Assembly (NCBI RefSeq): GCF_002918555.1
Contig: NZ_PQMB01000001.1
Span: 372,087 to 436,086, forward strand
Source of the DNA: Citrobacter amalonaticus
Lineage (GTDB): Bacteria > Pseudomonadota > Gammaproteobacteria > Enterobacterales > Enterobacteriaceae
Reading direction: 5' to 3'
DNA length: 64,000 nucleotides
Shown: piece after piece, positions 42,469 to 52,254 of the stretch
How the letters are laid out: each line of letters opens with the position of its first letter
How positions within the stretch are numbered: the first letter of the stretch is position 1
Notes under the pieces: generated by a model
What the model was told of the DNA's origin: nothing
The model's database searches: none
What the model saw: only the letters and a program-made list of their open reading frames with translations
Made by a program: the position numbers and the translations under genes

Positions 42469-44301
42469 ATGCGATATATAGCTGGCATTGACATTGGCAA
42501 CTCATCCACAGAAGTCGCGCTGGCGACGCTTGATGAGGCTGGAGCGCTCAACATTACCGGTAGCGCACTGGCAGAGACCACCGGAATTAAGGGCACATTG
42601 CGTAACGTGTTCGGCATTCAGGAGGCGCTCACGCTGGCGGCAAAAAATGCAGGTATCAATGTCAGCGATATTTCGCTCATCCGCATCAACGAAGCCACAC
42701 CGGTGATTGGTGACGTGGCGATGGAGACCATCACCGAAACCATCATCACCGAATCCACCATGATCGGCCATAACCCGAAAACGCCGGGCGGGGTCGGTCT
42801 GGGCGTGGGTGTAACCATTACGCCGGACGAGCTGCTAACCCGTCCGGCGGACACGCCTTACATTCTGGTGGTGTCATCGGCATTCGATTTCGCCGACGTC
42901 GCCACCATGATTAATGCTTCCGTGCGCGCGGGTTATCAGTTAACCGGCGTTATTCTGCAACAGGATGATGGCGTGCTGGTCAGCAATCGTCTGGACAAAC
43001 CGCTGCCCATCGTTGACGAAGTGCTTTATATCGACCGCATTCCGCTGGGTATGCTGGCCGCGATTGAGGTCGCCGTTCCCGGGAAGGTGATCGAGACACT
43101 TTCCAACCCTTACGGGATTGCAACGGTTTTTAAGCTCAATGCGGAAGAAACCAAAAATATTGTTCCCATGGCGCGGGCATTGATTGGCAACCGTTCCGCC
43201 GTGGTTGTGAAAACACCGTCGGGTGATGTGAAAGCACGCGCCATCCCCGCCGGAAATATTGAATTGCAGGCGCAGGGCCGCACCTTGCGGGTCGATGTCG
43301 CCGCAGGTGCCGACGCCATTATGAAGGCCGTCGGCGAATGCCCGAGGCTGGACAACGTGACCGGTGAAGCTGGCACCAATATTGGCGGTATGCTGGAGCA
43401 TGTTCGTCAGACAATGGCGGAGCTGACCAACAAACCGAGCAACGAAATTTTTATCCAGGATCTGCTGGCCGTCGATACCTCGGTTCCCGTCAGCGTGACC
43501 GGCGGTCTGGCCGGTGAGTTTTCGCTTGAACAGGCCGTGGGCATTGCCTCAATGGTCAAGTCCGATCGCCTGCAGATGGCGATGATCGCCCGCGAAATCA
43601 AACAAAAGATGGGCGTTGACGTTCAGGTTGGCGGCGCTGAGGCCGAAGCGGCAATTTTAGGCGCGTTAACCACGCCGGGAACCACCCGTCCCCTGGCGAT
43701 TCTGGATTTAGGCGCAGGCTCTACCGATGCCTCCATCATCAACCCGAAAGGGGACATTATCGCCACCCACCTTGCAGGCGCTGGCGATATGGTCACGATG
43801 ATCATCGCCCGCGAGCTTGGGCTGGACGATCGTTACCTGGCTGAAGAGATCAAAAAGTACCCACTGGCAAAGGTGGAAAGCCTGTTCCATTTGCGTCACG
43901 AGGATGGCAGCGTCCAGTTCTTCCCCACCCCACTGCCGCCAGCGGTATTTGCCCGCGTGTGCGTAGTGAAACCCGATGAACTGGTTCCCTTGCCTGGCGA
44001 TTTAGCGCTGGAAAAAGTCCGCGCCATTCGCCGTCGCGCCAAAGAGCGAGTGTTCGTCACAAACGCCCTGCGCGCGCTGCGCCAGGTAAGCCCAACCGGC
44101 AACATTCGCGATATTCCTTTTGTTGTTCTGGTCGGCGGCTCCTCTCTGGATTTCGAAGTTCCGCAACTCGTCACGGATGCGCTGGCACATTATCGGCTGG
44201 TGGCGGGGCGTGGAAACATTCGCGGTACCGAAGGTCCGCGAAACGCGGTCGCAACAGGCCTGATCCTTTCATGGCACAAGGAGTTCGCCCGTGGACAGTA
44301 A
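42469..44301 (+). CDS. pduG: Diol dehydratase reactivase large subunit PduG
   Basis: PduG is an actin-fold ATPase that swaps damaged cobalamin out of the dehydratase. The 610-aa protein has the phosphate-1 loop GIDIGNSSTEVAL (6-18) and a second ATPase motif LAILDLGAGSTDASI (about 417-431), with GPRNAVATGLIL near the end. AAAGGA precedes ATG 42469. It overlaps pduH by 11 nt. Confidence 0.97.
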   Translation: MRYIAGIDIGNSSTEVALATLDEAGALNITGSALAETTGIKGTLRNVFGIQEALTLAAKNAGINVSDISLIRINEATPVIGDVAMETITETIITESTMIGHNPKTPGGVGLGVGVTITPDELLTRPADTPYILVVSSAFDFADVATMINASVRAGYQLTGVILQQDDGVLVSNRLDKPLPIVDEVLYIDRIPLGMLAAIEVAVPGKVIETLSNPYGIATVFKLNAEETKNIVPMARALIGNRSAVVVKTPSGDVKARAIPAGNIELQAQGRTLRVDVAAGADAIMKAVGECPRLDNVTGEAGTNIGGMLEHVRQTMAELTNKPSNEIFIQDLLAVDTSVPVSVTGGLAGEFSLEQAVGIASMVKSDRLQMAMIAREIKQKMGVDVQVGGAEAEAAILGALTTPGTTRPLAILDLGAGSTDASIINPKGDIIATHLAGAGDMVTMIIARELGLDDRYLAEEIKKYPLAKVESLFHLRHEDGSVQFFPTPLPPAVFARVCVVKPDELVPLPGDLALEKVRAIRRRAKERVFVTNALRALRQVSPTGNIRDIPFVVLVGGSSLDFEVPQLVTDALAHYRLVAGRGNIRGTEGPRNAVATGLILSWHKEFARGQ

Positions 44302-44641
44302 TAACAACACGCCGGCAATTGTCATTTTAACCATCGGCGACAGCATCTCTGCCTGGAATGACGTCCTGCTCGGTATCGAAGAAGAAGGCATTCCCTTCGT
44401 TATCCAGCCACAGACGGACAGTGATGTGACCCGGTGCGCCTGGAAGGCGGCACGTCAGTCGCCGCTGCTCGTCGGCATTGCCTGTGACAAAGAAAAACTG
44501 GTTGTGCATTACAAGAATTTACCCGCATCAGCGCCGCTTTTTACGCTGACGTATCGCCAAAATAGCCTTGACCGACGGAGTACCGGAAACAACGCGGCAA
44601 GGTTAGTCAAAGGGATCTCTTTTCGGGATCTGAATAGCTAA
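44291..44641 (+). CDS. pduH: Diol dehydratase reactivase small subunit PduH, GTG start
   Basis: PduH is the beta subunit of the reactivase and resembles PduD-like folds. The 116-aa protein has [43 protein letters not shown] and [10 protein letters not shown]. The start is GTG 44291, inside pduG. Length equals Salmonella PduH. Confidence 0.96.
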   Translation: MDSNNNTPAIVILTIGDSISAWNDVLLGIEEEGIPFVIQPQTDSDVTRCAWKAARQSPLLVGIACDKEKLVVHYKNLPASAPLFTLTYRQNSLDRRSTGNNAARLVKGISFRDLNS

Positions 44642-44660
44642 GCAACAGGAGAATCGCAGT

Positions 44661-44936
44661 ATGAATAACGCACTGGGACTGGTTGAAACAAAAGGGTTGG
44701 TCGGGGCGATTGAGGCCGCGGATGCCATGGTGAAATCCGCCAACGTGCAGCTGGTCGGCTATGAAAAAATCGGCTCCGGCCTGGTGACCGTGATGGTTCG
44801 CGGTGACGTTGGCGCAGTAAAAGCAGCCGTTGACGCAGGCAGCGCGGCAGCAAGCGCGGTAGGGGAAGTGAAATCCTGCCACGTTATTCCGCGTCCGCAC
44901 AGCGACGTTGAGGCCATTTTACCGAAGTCAGCCTAA
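44661..44936 (+). CDS. pduJ: Pdu microcompartment shell protein PduJ
   Basis: PduJ is a hexameric shell protein and the closest paralogue of PduA (91 aa, single BMC domain). It shares [23 protein letters not shown] and the [12 protein letters not shown] tail. Several stretches are near-identical to pduA in DNA as well, for example the 20 bases encoding VGAVKAA. ACAGGAG precedes ATG 44661 at 12 bases. Confidence 0.98.
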   Translation: MNNALGLVETKGLVGAIEAADAMVKSANVQLVGYEKIGSGLVTVMVRGDVGAVKAAVDAGSAAASAVGEVKSCHVIPRPHSDVEAILPKSA

Positions 44937-44959
44937 AGCGAGCACAGAAGGAGCACAGC

Positions 44960-45409
44960 GTGAAGCAATCACTGGGATTACTTGAAGTTAGTGGTCTGGC
45001 ATTAGCCATCAGTTGCGCGGATGTCATGGCGAAAGCCGCTTCCATCACGCTGGTTGGCCTCGAAAAAACCAATGGTTCAGGCTGGATGGTGATCAAAATC
45101 ACCGGTGATGTGGCATCCGTGCAGTCCGCCATCATCACCGGTGCCAGTTTTGCCGACCTGCAAAATGGTCTGGTGGCACAAAAAGTCATCGCCAGGCCTG
45201 GAGAGGGGATCCTGTCCCGAGCGACGGTAGTTGAGCCTTCGCCCGCGCCTGCCCCAGTCCAGGAGCCTGAAGCTGAAGTCGTTGTAGAAGAGTCAGTACC
45301 GGAAGCAGAGCCTGAAAACCGGATCATCAGTTGCAATCTGTGTCTGGATCCGGCCTGCAAACGTCAAAAAGGCGAACCCCGGTCACTGTGCCTGCATTCA
45401 GGTTTATGA
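44960..45409 (+). CDS. pduK: Pdu shell protein PduK with C-terminal Cys motif, GTG start
   Basis: PduK is a minor shell protein. The 149-aa product has one BMC domain (about 1-85), an acidic Pro/Glu linker (about 92-122) and a Cys cluster CNLCLDPAC-(11)-C that could bind iron-sulfur or zinc. The start is GTG 44960 with AAGGAG eight bases before. It is shorter than Salmonella PduK (160 aa), mainly in the linker. Confidence 0.94.
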   Translation: MKQSLGLLEVSGLALAISCADVMAKAASITLVGLEKTNGSGWMVIKITGDVASVQSAIITGASFADLQNGLVAQKVIARPGEGILSRATVVEPSPAPAPVQEPEAEVVVEESVPEAEPENRIISCNLCLDPACKRQKGEPRSLCLHSGL

Positions 45410-45420
45410 GGTGACGCGTA

Positions 45421-46053
45421 ATGGATAAACAACTTCTGGAAACGACAGTCAGTAAGGTACTGGATGAAATGCGGGAACGCCCTATTCCGTTGGGCGTTTC
45501 CAATCGTCATATTCATCTCAGCGCTGAAGACTATGCGTTGCTTTTTCCAGGTCAACCTATCAGCGAGAAAAAAGCGCTACTGCAGCCGGGACAGTATGCC
45601 GCTGACCAGACCGTCACCTTAGTGGGGCCAAAGGGTCAGTTAAAAAATGTCCGCCTGCTGGGACCGTTGCGTAAATCCAGCCAGGTTGAAATCTCCCGTA
45701 CCGATGCCAGGACCCTGGGCATCGCAGCGCCGCTGCGGATGTCCGGCGATCTGGAAGGAACGCCGGGCGTACGTCTTGTCAGCCCGTTTGCCGAACTGGA
45801 TTTAGCCTCGGGCGTGATTGTCGCCCAGCGCCATATTCATATGTCGCCGCTGGATGCGCTGATTCTGCGCGTGGCACACGGTGACAAAGTCTCTGTTGCC
45901 ATTACGGGCGATGAGCGTCGGCTGATTTTCGATAACGTCGCCGTTCGCGTCTCGCCGGATATGCGTTTTGAGATGCATATCGACACCGACGAAGCCAATG
46001 CCGCGGGTGCTGATAACCCACAGGCGTTCGCCACACTGGTGGCATCGCGATGA
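45421..46053 (+). CDS. pduL: Phosphate propanoyltransferase PduL
   Basis: PduL converts propionyl-CoA to propionyl-phosphate and recycles CoA inside the compartment. The 210-aa protein has an encapsulation helix (MDKQLLETTVSKVLDEM), and zinc-site motifs SNRHIHLS and QRHIHMSPLDAL. It is unrelated to Pta. The 3' end overlaps pduM by 4 nt. Confidence 0.97.
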   Translation: MDKQLLETTVSKVLDEMRERPIPLGVSNRHIHLSAEDYALLFPGQPISEKKALLQPGQYAADQTVTLVGPKGQLKNVRLLGPLRKSSQVEISRTDARTLGIAAPLRMSGDLEGTPGVRLVSPFAELDLASGVIVAQRHIHMSPLDALILRVAHGDKVSVAITGDERRLIFDNVAVRVSPDMRFEMHIDTDEANAAGADNPQAFATLVASR

Positions 46054-46541
46054 ACGGCGAACTGTTGCAGCGAATTGTCGGGGAAGTGGTCTCCCGTCTG
46101 CAGCGCCGTGCCGAAAGCACGGCCACGCTCAGCGTCGCGCAACTGCGGGAAACGGATCCCCGATCCCTGTTTTGCCGGTATTCATCTCTGCGCATCCTGC
46201 AGGTTGACCTGCCTCTGCTTGAGTCCATTGCCCGGTGTGATTCAACAGATACTGCAGCGGCAATCCTGCACGAAGCGCTGGCATCTGGACTCTGTATACA
46301 GCTGTCGGTGCAGCGTCGTTTGCTACCAATGCTACCGGTAAAAAAACTTGCCCGCTTGCCCCTGGCCTTCTTTGATGAACGGGGACAGGCCATCATTCTG
46401 CATCCGGTCAGGTTGTTAAGTTATGCCGATGTCGCTCGCCTCCACGAAGGAGCGTTGGTGCTGCACCGCAAATGTGTCGTTACCGCCCTGGCACGCGAGG
46501 CGGCAGCCGCGCGGAATCTTCAACTCATTAAGCAGGAGTGA
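46050..46541 (+). CDS. pduM: Pdu microcompartment assembly protein PduM
   Basis: PduM is needed for normal compartment assembly in Salmonella; its mechanism is unclear. The 163-aa protein begins with a helix like other encapsulation peptides (MNGELLQRIVGEVVSRLQRR) and has a conserved SLRILQVDLPLLESIA and LVLHRKCVVTALAREAA. ATG 46050 overlaps the pduL stop. Confidence 0.95.
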   Translation: MNGELLQRIVGEVVSRLQRRAESTATLSVAQLRETDPRSLFCRYSSLRILQVDLPLLESIARCDSTDTAAAILHEALASGLCIQLSVQRRLLPMLPVKKLARLPLAFFDERGQAIILHPVRLLSYADVARLHEGALVLHRKCVVTALAREAAAARNLQLIKQE

Positions 46542-46544
46542 ACC

Positions 46545-46820
46545 ATGCATCTGGCTCGCGTTACAGGCGCGGTGGTATCCACGCAAAAATCATCTTCCCT
46601 GGTAGGGAAAAAACTTCTGCTGGTGCGTCGGGTGAGCGCTGACGGAGAGCTTCCGGCGAATCCAACAGCCGGAGACGAAGTCGCGGTTGATTCCGTTGGC
46701 GCTGGCGTTGGCGAACTGGTGCTGCTCAGCAGCGGTTCCAGCGCCAGGCACGTTTTCTCAGGGCCGAACGAAGCCATCGACCTGGCCGTGGTCGGCATTG
46801 TCGACACGCTTTCTCGCTAA
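46545..46820 (+). CDS. pduN: Pdu shell vertex protein PduN
   Basis: PduN is the pentameric (BMC-P, EutN/CcmL type) protein that closes the shell vertices. The 91-aa protein starts [29 protein letters not shown] and has [26 protein letters not shown] is about six bases before the ATG. Confidence 0.97.
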   Translation: MHLARVTGAVVSTQKSSSLVGKKLLLVRRVSADGELPANPTAGDEVAVDSVGAGVGELVLLSSGSSARHVFSGPNEAIDLAVVGIVDTLSR

Positions 46821-46829
46821 GGGGGGGTT

Positions 46830-47840
46830 ATGGCAATTTATACCCGTACGGGCGATGCTGGCACAACCGCCCTCTTCACCGGACAACGCGTCAGTAAAAC
46901 ACATCCGCGCGTTGAAGCCTACGGTACGCTCGATGAACTCAATGCCGCCCTGAGTTTGTGCATCTGCGCCACAACCTGCGAACAACATCGCACTCTGCTG
47001 GAATCTATCCAGCTACAAATATTCTGGTTCAGCGCCGAGCTTGCCAGCGAAAGCGAAGAACCTGCGCCCGATCGGCGCTATATCAGCTCGGAAGAGATCG
47101 CCGCCCTGGAAGCCGCGATTGATACCGCTATGGGTCGCGTTGCGCCACTGCGCAGTTTTATCCTGCCAGGACGCTGTGAAGCCGCCGGTCGACTGCATTT
47201 TGCCCGCACGCTCGCCCGTCGCGCTGAGCGTCGCCTGGTCGAGCTCTCAACGGAAGCCTCCGTCAGACATGTACTGATGCGTTATATCAATCGACTCTCA
47301 GACTGTCTGTATGCGCTGGCACGTGCCGAAGATCACGACGCCCACCAGAACAACATTATTCGGGAGGTCACGAAGCGTTATCTGGCTTCGAACGATCGCT
47401 CCCCATCGGTGAAGGAATCCGCAATGTCCCTCTCTTTTCAGGATCTCCATCAGTTGACCCGTTACGCCGTGGAGCGGGCGCAAATATTACAGGTTCCGGT
47501 TGTCGTCAGCATAGTGGATGCCAACGGAACCGAAACCGTGACGTGGCGTATGCCTGACGCTCTGCTGGTTAGCAGTGAACTGGCCCCAAAGAAAGCATGG
47601 ACCGCAGTGGCAATGAAAACGGCCACGCATGAGCTTGCTGCAGCGGTACAGCCAGGCGCGCCGCTTTACGGACTGGAAAGCCATATGCAGGGGAAAGTGG
47701 TCACCTTTGGCGGCGGCTATCCGCTGTGGCGTGACGGATTGCTGATTGGGGGTCTTGGCATCAGCGGAGGAAGCGTTGAGCAGGACATGGAAATTGCACA
47801 AGCCGCAATCGCGGCAATTAACGTGAGAACACATCAATGA
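46830..47840 (+). CDS. pduO: Cob(I)alamin adenosyltransferase PduO
   Basis: PduO makes adenosylcobalamin inside the compartment. The 336-aa protein has an N-terminal PduO-type ATR domain (YTRTGDAGTTALFTGQRVSKTHPRVEAYGTLDELNA) and a C-terminal GlcG/HbpS-like domain from about 196 (FQDLHQLTRYAVERAQ to GISGGSVEQD). GGGGG precedes the ATG. It overlaps pduP by 4 nt. Confidence 0.97.
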   Translation: MAIYTRTGDAGTTALFTGQRVSKTHPRVEAYGTLDELNAALSLCICATTCEQHRTLLESIQLQIFWFSAELASESEEPAPDRRYISSEEIAALEAAIDTAMGRVAPLRSFILPGRCEAAGRLHFARTLARRAERRLVELSTEASVRHVLMRYINRLSDCLYALARAEDHDAHQNNIIREVTKRYLASNDRSPSVKESAMSLSFQDLHQLTRYAVERAQILQVPVVVSIVDANGTETVTWRMPDALLVSSELAPKKAWTAVAMKTATHELAAAVQPGAPLYGLESHMQGKVVTFGGGYPLWRDGLLIGGLGISGGSVEQDMEIAQAAIAAINVRTHQ

Positions 47841-49222
47841 ATACTTCTGAACTGGAAACCCTCATCCGTAACATTTTGAGCGAACAGCTGGCTCCCGCCA
47901 ATGCGGAAGTCAAAGGGAACGGTATCTTTCAGTCCGTTGGTGAGGCGATCGATGCCGCTCACCATGCCTTCTTACGTTATCAGCAGTGCCCACTTAAAAC
48001 CCGCAGTGCCATCATTAGCGCCATTCGCGAAGAGCTGACGCCTCATTTGTCTGCGCTTGCCGCTGAGAGCGCGGCAGAAACGGGAATGGGCAACAAAGAG
48101 GATAAATTACTTAAAAACAAAGCGGCGCTGGATAACACACCGGGCATTGAGGATTTGACCACAACCGCGCTGACCGGCGATGGCGGCATGGTGCTGTTTG
48201 AATACTCGCCATTCGGGGTGATAGGTTCCGTGGCGCCGAGTACTAATCCGACAGAAACCATTATCAACAATAGCATCAGCATGCTGGCTGCCGGAAACAG
48301 CGTTTACTTCAGCCCACATCCGGGGGCAAAAGTTGTCTCACTCAAACTGATTGCGATGATCGAGGATATCGCTTTCCGCTGCTGCGGAATTCGTAATCTG
48401 GTGGTGACCGTTGCCGAGCCGACATTTGAAGCCACCCAGCAGATGATGGCGCACCCGAAAATTGCCGTTCTGGCGATTACCGGCGGTCCGGGTATTGTGG
48501 CTATGGGTATGAAAAGCGGGAAGAAAGTCATAGGCGCTGGTGCGGGCAATCCACCGTGCATCGTCGATGAAACGGCCGATCTGGTGAAAGCGGCGGAAGA
48601 TATCATCAACGGCGCCTCCTTTGATTACAACCTGCCCTGCATCGCGGAGAAAAGCCTGATTGTTGTAGAGTCCGTGGCAGAGAAGCTGATTCAGCAAATG
48701 CAAAGCTTTGGCGCACTGCTTCTTAATCCGGCAGAGACAGAAAAACTGCGCGCTGTCTGCCTGCCTGAAGGCCAGGCCAACAAGAAACTGGTTGGCAAAA
48801 GTCCCTCAGCCATGCTTGAAGCAGCCGGAATTGCCGTTCCGGCAAAAGCGCCGCGCCTGCTCATTGCCGTGGTAAAAGCAGACGATCCCTGGGTTACCAG
48901 CGAACAGTTGATGCCGATGCTGCCCGTAGTCAAGGTGCCGGATTTTGACAGCGCGCTGGCGCTGGCGCTGAAAGTTGAAGAAGGCCTGCACCATACCGCG
49001 ATCATGCACTCACAGAACGTTTCACGCCTGAATCTGGCCGCCCGCACTTTGCAAACCTCCATCTTTGTGAAGAACGGTCCATCCTATGCAGGCATTGGCG
49101 TCGGCGGCGAAGGTTTCACCACCTTCACCATCGCCACGCCTACCGGTGAGGGCACCACGTCAGCGCGAACTTTTGCGCGTTCTCGCCGCTGTGTGCTGAC
49201 TAACGGTTTCTCAATCCGCTAA
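47837..49222 (+). CDS. pduP: CoA-acylating propionaldehyde dehydrogenase PduP
   Basis: PduP oxidises propionaldehyde to propionyl-CoA with NAD+. The 461-aa protein has the prototype encapsulation peptide at 1-18 (MNTSELETLIRNILSEQL), a linker, and the aldehyde dehydrogenase fold with catalytic Cys268 in SFDYNLPCIAEKS. Salmonella PduP is 464 aa. Confidence 0.98.
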   Translation: MNTSELETLIRNILSEQLAPANAEVKGNGIFQSVGEAIDAAHHAFLRYQQCPLKTRSAIISAIREELTPHLSALAAESAAETGMGNKEDKLLKNKAALDNTPGIEDLTTTALTGDGGMVLFEYSPFGVIGSVAPSTNPTETIINNSISMLAAGNSVYFSPHPGAKVVSLKLIAMIEDIAFRCCGIRNLVVTVAEPTFEATQQMMAHPKIAVLAITGGPGIVAMGMKSGKKVIGAGAGNPPCIVDETADLVKAAEDIINGASFDYNLPCIAEKSLIVVESVAEKLIQQMQSFGALLLNPAETEKLRAVCLPEGQANKKLVGKSPSAMLEAAGIAVPAKAPRLLIAVVKADDPWVTSEQLMPMLPVVKVPDFDSALALALKVEEGLHHTAIMHSQNVSRLNLAARTLQTSIFVKNGPSYAGIGVGGEGFTTFTIATPTGEGTTSARTFARSRRCVLTNGFSIR

Positions 49223-49232
49223 CGAGGTAGTG

Positions 49233-50345
49233 ATGAAAACCTTTTCACTGCAAACACGTTTGTACAGCGGATCAGGAAGCCTGAAGGTGCTTGGCCGTTT
49301 TACGAATAAACATATCTGGATTATCTGCGATGGATTTCTGGCGCGTTCTCCACTGATCGACACGCTGCGCGATGCGCTGTCGACGGACAACCGCATCAGT
49401 ATCTTTAGCGAGATTACCCCAGACCCAACGATCAATACGGTGGTTCAGGGAATTGCGCAAATGCAGTCCCTGCGTCCTGACGTGGTGATTGGCTTTGGCG
49501 GTGGCTCGGCGCTTGATGCGGCAAAAGCGATTGTCTGGTTCAGCCGTCAGTTTGGCATCGAAATCGAAACCTGCGTGGCGATCCCCACCACCAGCGGAAC
49601 CGGTTCGGAAGTCACCAGCGCCTGCGTCATCAGCGATCCGGATAAGGGGATTAAATATCCCCTGTTTGATAATGCGCTTTATCCGGATATGGCAATCCTC
49701 GACCCCACGCTGGTGGTCAGCGTTCCCCCGGCGATCACTGCCAACACCGGCCTGGACGTGTTGACTCACGCGCTTGAAGCCTATGTTTCTTCGCGCGCCA
49801 GCGACTTTACGGATGCGCTTGCAGAAAAAGCGGCCCAGATTGTCTTTCAGTATTTACCCGTGGCGGTGAATAAAGGTGACTGTCTGGCAACACGAGGCAA
49901 AATGCACAACGCCGCGACGCTTGCCGGGATGGCCTTTAGCCAGGCGGGACTTGGGCTGAATCACGCAATTGCACATCAGCTGGGCGGACAGTTCCACCTG
50001 CCGCACGGTCTGGCGAATGCCCTGCTGCTCGCTTCGGTGATCCGCTTCAACGCCCACGATCCGCGAGCGGCAAAACGCTATGCCCGATTCGCCAAAGCCT
50101 GTCATCTGTGTCCGGACAGCGCAAATGAAGTAGCCAGCGTGAATGCGCTAATTCAGCACATTGAAAAACTTAAAAAAGCTTGCGCGATCCCGACGCTGGC
50201 CGACGCACTGAAAGAAGGTAAGCTGAGCTGGTCGCAACGCATTCCGGCGATGGTTCAGGCGGCGCTGGCCGACGTAACGCTGAAAACCAATCCACGCACC
50301 GCAGATGCGAATGCTCTTGGGGAACTGCTTGAGGAGTTGTTATGA
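49233..50345 (+). CDS. pduQ: 1-Propanol dehydrogenase PduQ
   Basis: PduQ is an iron-type alcohol dehydrogenase that reduces propionaldehyde to propanol and regenerates NAD+ in the compartment. The 370-aa protein has GFGGGSALDAAKAI, TTSGTGSEVTSA and metal-site His residues in GLDVLTHALEA and LGLNHAIAHQLGGQFHLPHG. ATG 49233 is used (GTG three bases earlier), with CGAGG upstream. It overlaps pduS by 4 nt. Confidence 0.96.
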   Translation: MKTFSLQTRLYSGSGSLKVLGRFTNKHIWIICDGFLARSPLIDTLRDALSTDNRISIFSEITPDPTINTVVQGIAQMQSLRPDVVIGFGGGSALDAAKAIVWFSRQFGIEIETCVAIPTTSGTGSEVTSACVISDPDKGIKYPLFDNALYPDMAILDPTLVVSVPPAITANTGLDVLTHALEAYVSSRASDFTDALAEKAAQIVFQYLPVAVNKGDCLATRGKMHNAATLAGMAFSQAGLGLNHAIAHQLGGQFHLPHGLANALLLASVIRFNAHDPRAAKRYARFAKACHLCPDSANEVASVNALIQHIEKLKKACAIPTLADALKEGKLSWSQRIPAMVQAALADVTLKTNPRTADANALGELLEELL

Positions 50346-51697
50346 ATACGACCCTGAATACAGAATCCCCTCATTATGATGCGCAGACCATTCGCGATGC
50401 GGTTCGCGCCGCGGGTGTGGTCGGTGCCGGAGGGGCTGGTTTTCCTGCGCACGTCAAACTACAGGCGCAGGTCGATACCTTTCTGGTCAACGCCGCTGAA
50501 TGTGAACCGATGCTGAAAGTCGATCAGCAACTGATGGTTCAGCAGGCTACCCGCCTGGTTCGCGGGGTACAGTATGCGATGACGGCAACGGGCGCCAGTG
50601 AAGGCATCATTGCGCTCAAAGAAAAATATCAGCCTGCTATCAGCGCCTTAACCCCGCTCCTGCCTGCACATATCAGACTGCATATCCTGCCTGACGTTTA
50701 CCCGGCTGGTGACGAAGTGCTGACTATCTGGATGGCAACGGGTCGTCGCGTTCCGCCTGCCGCACTCCCCGTCAGCGTGGGCGTGGTGGTCAATAACGTC
50801 CAGACCGTGCTCAATATCGCCAGAGCCGTTGAGCAGCAGTATCCGGTTACGCGCCGGACGCTCACGGTCAACGGGGCGGTTGCGAAGCCGCTAACGCTGA
50901 CCGTGCCTGTCGGGATGTCCCTGCGAGAGGTTCTGGCGCTGGCGGGCGGAGCAACCGTGGACTCCCCTGGATTTATCAACGGCGGCCCTATGATGGGCAG
51001 TCTGATTACCTCGCTGGATAGTCCGGTGACGAAAACCACCGGCGGCCTGCTGGTTCTGCCGAAATCGCATCCTCTGATACAGCGTCGTTTGCAGGATGAA
51101 CGCACCATACTGTCGGTAGCGAAAACCGTGTGCGAGCAGTGTCGTCTGTGTACCGACCTCTGCCCGCGCCATCTCATCGGTCATGAGCTATCACCACATT
51201 TGCTGGTACGCGCCGTCAATTTCCAGCAAACCGCCACCCCGCAACTGCTGCTCAGCGCCCTGACCTGCTCGGAATGCAACGTCTGCGAAAGCGTGGCGTG
51301 CCCGGTGGGTATCTCACCAATGCGGATTAACCGCATGCTTAAGCGTGAACTGCGGGCGCAAAACCAGCGCTATACAGGACCGCTCAACCCCGCCGATGAA
51401 ATGGCGAAATATCGCCTGGTGCCAGTTAAGCGGCTGATTGCCAAACTGGGACTTAGCCCGTGGTACCAGGAAGCACCGCTCTCAGACGTCGAGTTCACCA
51501 CGGAAAAAACGACATTGTTACTGCGCCAGCATATTGGCGCCAGTGCCGTTCCCTGCGTGCAAAAAGGCGATCGCGTTGTTCGTGGTCAATGCGTTGCCGA
51601 CATGGCGCCGGATGCGTCAGGCGCCCCTGTTCATGCCAGTATTGACGGCATTGTCAGTGACATAACAGAACTGGCCATCACCGTTGTAAGAGGTTAA
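50342..51697 (+). CDS. pduS: Cobalamin reductase PduS
   Basis: PduS reduces cob(III)alamin towards cob(I)alamin for PduO. The 451-aa flavo-iron-sulfur protein has the FMN/NADH motif [12 protein letters not shown] (28-39) and two [4Fe-4S] sites: Cys264, 267, 270, 274 and Cys309, 312, 315, 320. It resembles the RnfC/NuoF fold. Confidence 0.97.
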   Translation: MNTTLNTESPHYDAQTIRDAVRAAGVVGAGGAGFPAHVKLQAQVDTFLVNAAECEPMLKVDQQLMVQQATRLVRGVQYAMTATGASEGIIALKEKYQPAISALTPLLPAHIRLHILPDVYPAGDEVLTIWMATGRRVPPAALPVSVGVVVNNVQTVLNIARAVEQQYPVTRRTLTVNGAVAKPLTLTVPVGMSLREVLALAGGATVDSPGFINGGPMMGSLITSLDSPVTKTTGGLLVLPKSHPLIQRRLQDERTILSVAKTVCEQCRLCTDLCPRHLIGHELSPHLLVRAVNFQQTATPQLLLSALTCSECNVCESVACPVGISPMRINRMLKRELRAQNQRYTGPLNPADEMAKYRLVPVKRLIAKLGLSPWYQEAPLSDVEFTTEKTTLLLRQHIGASAVPCVQKGDRVVRGQCVADMAPDASGAPVHASIDGIVSDITELAITVVRG

Positions 51698-51699
51698 CC

Positions 51700-52254
51700 A
51701 TGTCTCAGGCTATAGGTATTTTAGAACTCACCAGCATCGCCACAGGGATGGAAACCGGCGATGCAATGCTGAAAAGCGCCAACGTTACCCTGCTGGTCAG
51801 CAAAACGATTTGCCCGGGTAAATTCCTTATCATGCTGGGAGGCGACGTCGGTGCCGTTCAGCAGGCCATTGAAACCGGCACATCGCTTGCCGGAGAAATG
51901 CTCGTCGACAGCCTGGTGTTACCCAACATCCATGCCAGCGTGCTGCCCGCAATCAGCGGTCTGAATAACGTTGAGCAGCGTCAGTCCGTGGGGATCGTCG
52001 AAACCTGGAGCGTAGCGGCCTGCATCAGCGCGGCTGACCGGGCGGTGAAAGCCTCAAACGTCACATTAGTGCGCGTACATATGGCGTTCGGTATTGGCGG
52101 CAAATGTTACATGGTGGTCGCCGGAGATGTCTCTGATGTAAACAACGCCGTTATCGTTGCCAGCGAGAGCGCGGGTGAAAAAGGATTACTGGTCTGGCGT
52201 TCCGTAATTCCACGTCCGCATGAAGCCATGTGGCGTCAGATGGTGGAGGGATGA
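51700..52254 (+). CDS. pduT: Pdu shell protein PduT with Fe-S site
   Basis: PduT is a tandem-BMC trimer with a [4Fe-4S] cluster on its threefold axis, possibly an electron conduit. In this 184-aa protein the ligand Cys108 is present ([18 protein letters not shown]). Two BMC domains lie at 1-90 and 95-180. The TGA stop overlaps the pduU ATG. Confidence 0.97.
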   Translation: MSQAIGILELTSIATGMETGDAMLKSANVTLLVSKTICPGKFLIMLGGDVGAVQQAIETGTSLAGEMLVDSLVLPNIHASVLPAISGLNNVEQRQSVGIVETWSVAACISAADRAVKASNVTLVRVHMAFGIGGKCYMVVAGDVSDVNNAVIVASESAGEKGLLVWRSVIPRPHEAMWRQMVEG

